Under the pieces are notes generated by a model that had not been told where the DNA came from, did no database searches, and saw nothing but the letters and a program-made list of their open reading frames with translations. A stretch of DNA of 7,039 nt from Gemmatimonadales bacterium UBA4456. Lineage in GTDB: Bacteria > Gemmatimonadota > Gemmatimonadetes > Longimicrobiales > Gaopeijiaceae. The DNA lies in contig DGOW01000048.1 in assembly GCA_002390225.1 (NCBI GenBank), positions 1 through 7,039 of the forward strand, given 5' to 3'. Both the position numbers and the translations under genes were made by a program. Of the stretch, positions 6,381 to 7,039 are shown one piece after another; position 1 is the stretch's first letter, and each line of letters starts with the position of its first letter.

Positions 6381-7039
6381 ACGCGCATCAGATCGTCGAG
6401 GCGGTTCTGTTCGCCTCGGACGCGCCCCTCACCGCAGACGAGATCGCCCGAGCCGACGAGATGCTCGATGAGGATCAGGTCGAGGATGCCCTTCAGTTCC
6501 TGAGGGCAGAGTACGACGACGCTGCGCGGTCTTTTCAGATCCACGAGCTGGCCGAGGGATACCAGATCCTTACGAGGCCCGAGTACGCGCCGTATCTGGA
6601 GCGGTTCGACAATGTGCCCCGTTCGTCGCGGCTTTCCGGGCCCGCACTCGAAACACTCTCCATCATCGCCTACCGGCAGCCCATCGGTCGCCTCGAGGTC
6701 GAATACATTCGCGGTGTGAGCGCGGCTGGTGTCATTCGCACGCTGCAGGACCGTCGCCTCATCGACGTTGTGGGCCGCGCCGAAGGACTCGGGCGACCGT
6801 TGCTCTACGGAACGACCGGCTTCTTCCTGCAGCATTTCGGCTTCAGGTCACTCGAAGGCCTCCCGAGGCCGGAACAACTGCCTGTCGTACTGCGCGAGCG
6901 TGTGCCACTGGGGCCCGAAGAGGAATCGGACTCCGAGGGGAACGGCAAGGAGGAGAGATCCGCAGATGTTGGAGGTAGCGACGCGCTGGCGGCAGTCGCT
7001 CCGTCCGAGCAGTCTGACGACAAGCCCGACGACAAGCCC
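6377..7039 (+). CDS. scpB: Segregation and condensation protein B, 3' end missing
   Basis: ScpB is a tandem winged-helix protein that dimerises on ScpA in the SMC condensin. I read 221 codons open to the right edge from GTG at 6377, which overlaps the scpA stop (GTGA, 6377-6380). Residues 1-80 form the first winged helix (HQIVEAVLFASDAPLTADEI at 4-23 is typical). The second contains the family core LSGPALETLSIIAYRQPIGR (86-105), then EVEYIRGV (107-114) and GRPLLYGTTGFFLQHFGF (139-156). By about residue 165 the conserved part is complete. The remainder is acidic and Ser/Gly/Asp-rich and ends, at the window edge, in two copies of DDKP. Typical ScpB proteins are about 170-260 residues, so this one has a long tail; whether it stops soon or leads into another domain cannot be seen. 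Confidence 0.93.
   Translation, partial: MNAHQIVEAVLFASDAPLTADEIARADEMLDEDQVEDALQFLRAEYDDAARSFQIHELAEGYQILTRPEYAPYLERFDNVPRSSRLSGPALETLSIIAYRQPIGRLEVEYIRGVSAAGVIRTLQDRRLIDVVGRAEGLGRPLLYGTTGFFLQHFGFRSLEGLPRPEQLPVVLRERVPLGPEEESDSEGNGKEERSADVGGSDALAAVAPSEQSDDKPDDKP
7016..7039 (+). repeat. 12-base tandem repeat in the scpB tail
   Basis: GACGACAAGCCC occurs twice, perfectly and in frame, at 7016-7027 and 7028-7039, encoding DDKP-DDKP. The second copy ends exactly at the window edge, so the array may be longer. It falls in the poorly conserved acidic tail, where copy number could vary without affecting the winged-helix domains. Confidence 0.7.

Noticed and set aside
5801..6835. Long minus-strand open frame (344 codons) antisense to scpA and scpB
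   Set aside because: It lies opposite two clearly recognisable genes, has no recognisable domain, and its Ser/Arg-rich content is what antisense reading of GC-rich coding DNA produces.
1..7039. Possible novel defence, mobile or secretion system
   Set aside because: All seven genes belong to recognisable core families in intact operons. I saw no integrase, transposase, toxin-antitoxin, repeat-spacer array or base-composition break.

Overview
The window is a GC-rich, gene-dense stretch of bacterial chromosome made of housekeeping and core-metabolism genes. I see no phage, transposon, CRISPR, tRNA or rRNA sequence, and no signal that clearly points to an undescribed system. The gene set (an NhaC-type antiporter with a signal peptide, pyrR-pyrB-pyrC, S20, M50 protease-scpA-scpB), the GTG starts and the high GC would fit a Gemmatimonadota-like or related free-living Gram-negative bacterium. 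That placement rests on family resemblance only and is weakly held.

Layout. Bases 1-1461 (minus strand) hold the first 487 codons of an NhaC-family Na+/H+ antiporter, which runs off the left edge. A 181-base divergent spacer (1462-1642) contains several inverted repeats and the leader of a plus-strand pyrimidine operon: pyrR (1643-2203), pyrB (2200-3171, aspartate transcarbamoylase) and pyrC (3168-4451, type I dihydroorotase). Consecutive genes overlap by 4 bases. A hairpin followed by a T-run on the minus strand (4482-4514) ends the minus-strand gene rpsT (4553-4807, ribosomal protein S20), which converges on pyrC. After a 113-base divergent spacer comes a second plus-strand operon: an M50 site-2-type membrane protease (4921-5574), scpA (5571-6380) and scpB (6377 to the right edge, incomplete). 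These genes also overlap by 4 bases.

How the genes work together. PyrB and PyrC catalyse consecutive steps of de novo UMP synthesis (carbamoyl phosphate + aspartate to carbamoyl aspartate to dihydroorotate), and PyrR is a candidate uridine-nucleotide-sensing regulator of that operon. ScpA (kleisin) and ScpB are the non-SMC subunits of the bacterial condensin. The protease ahead of them is linked by position and overlap only. The most interesting items are the structured pyr leader, which could hide the pyrR ribosome binding site, the extracytoplasmic extension on the antiporter, and the acidic, repeat-bearing C-terminal tail of ScpB.
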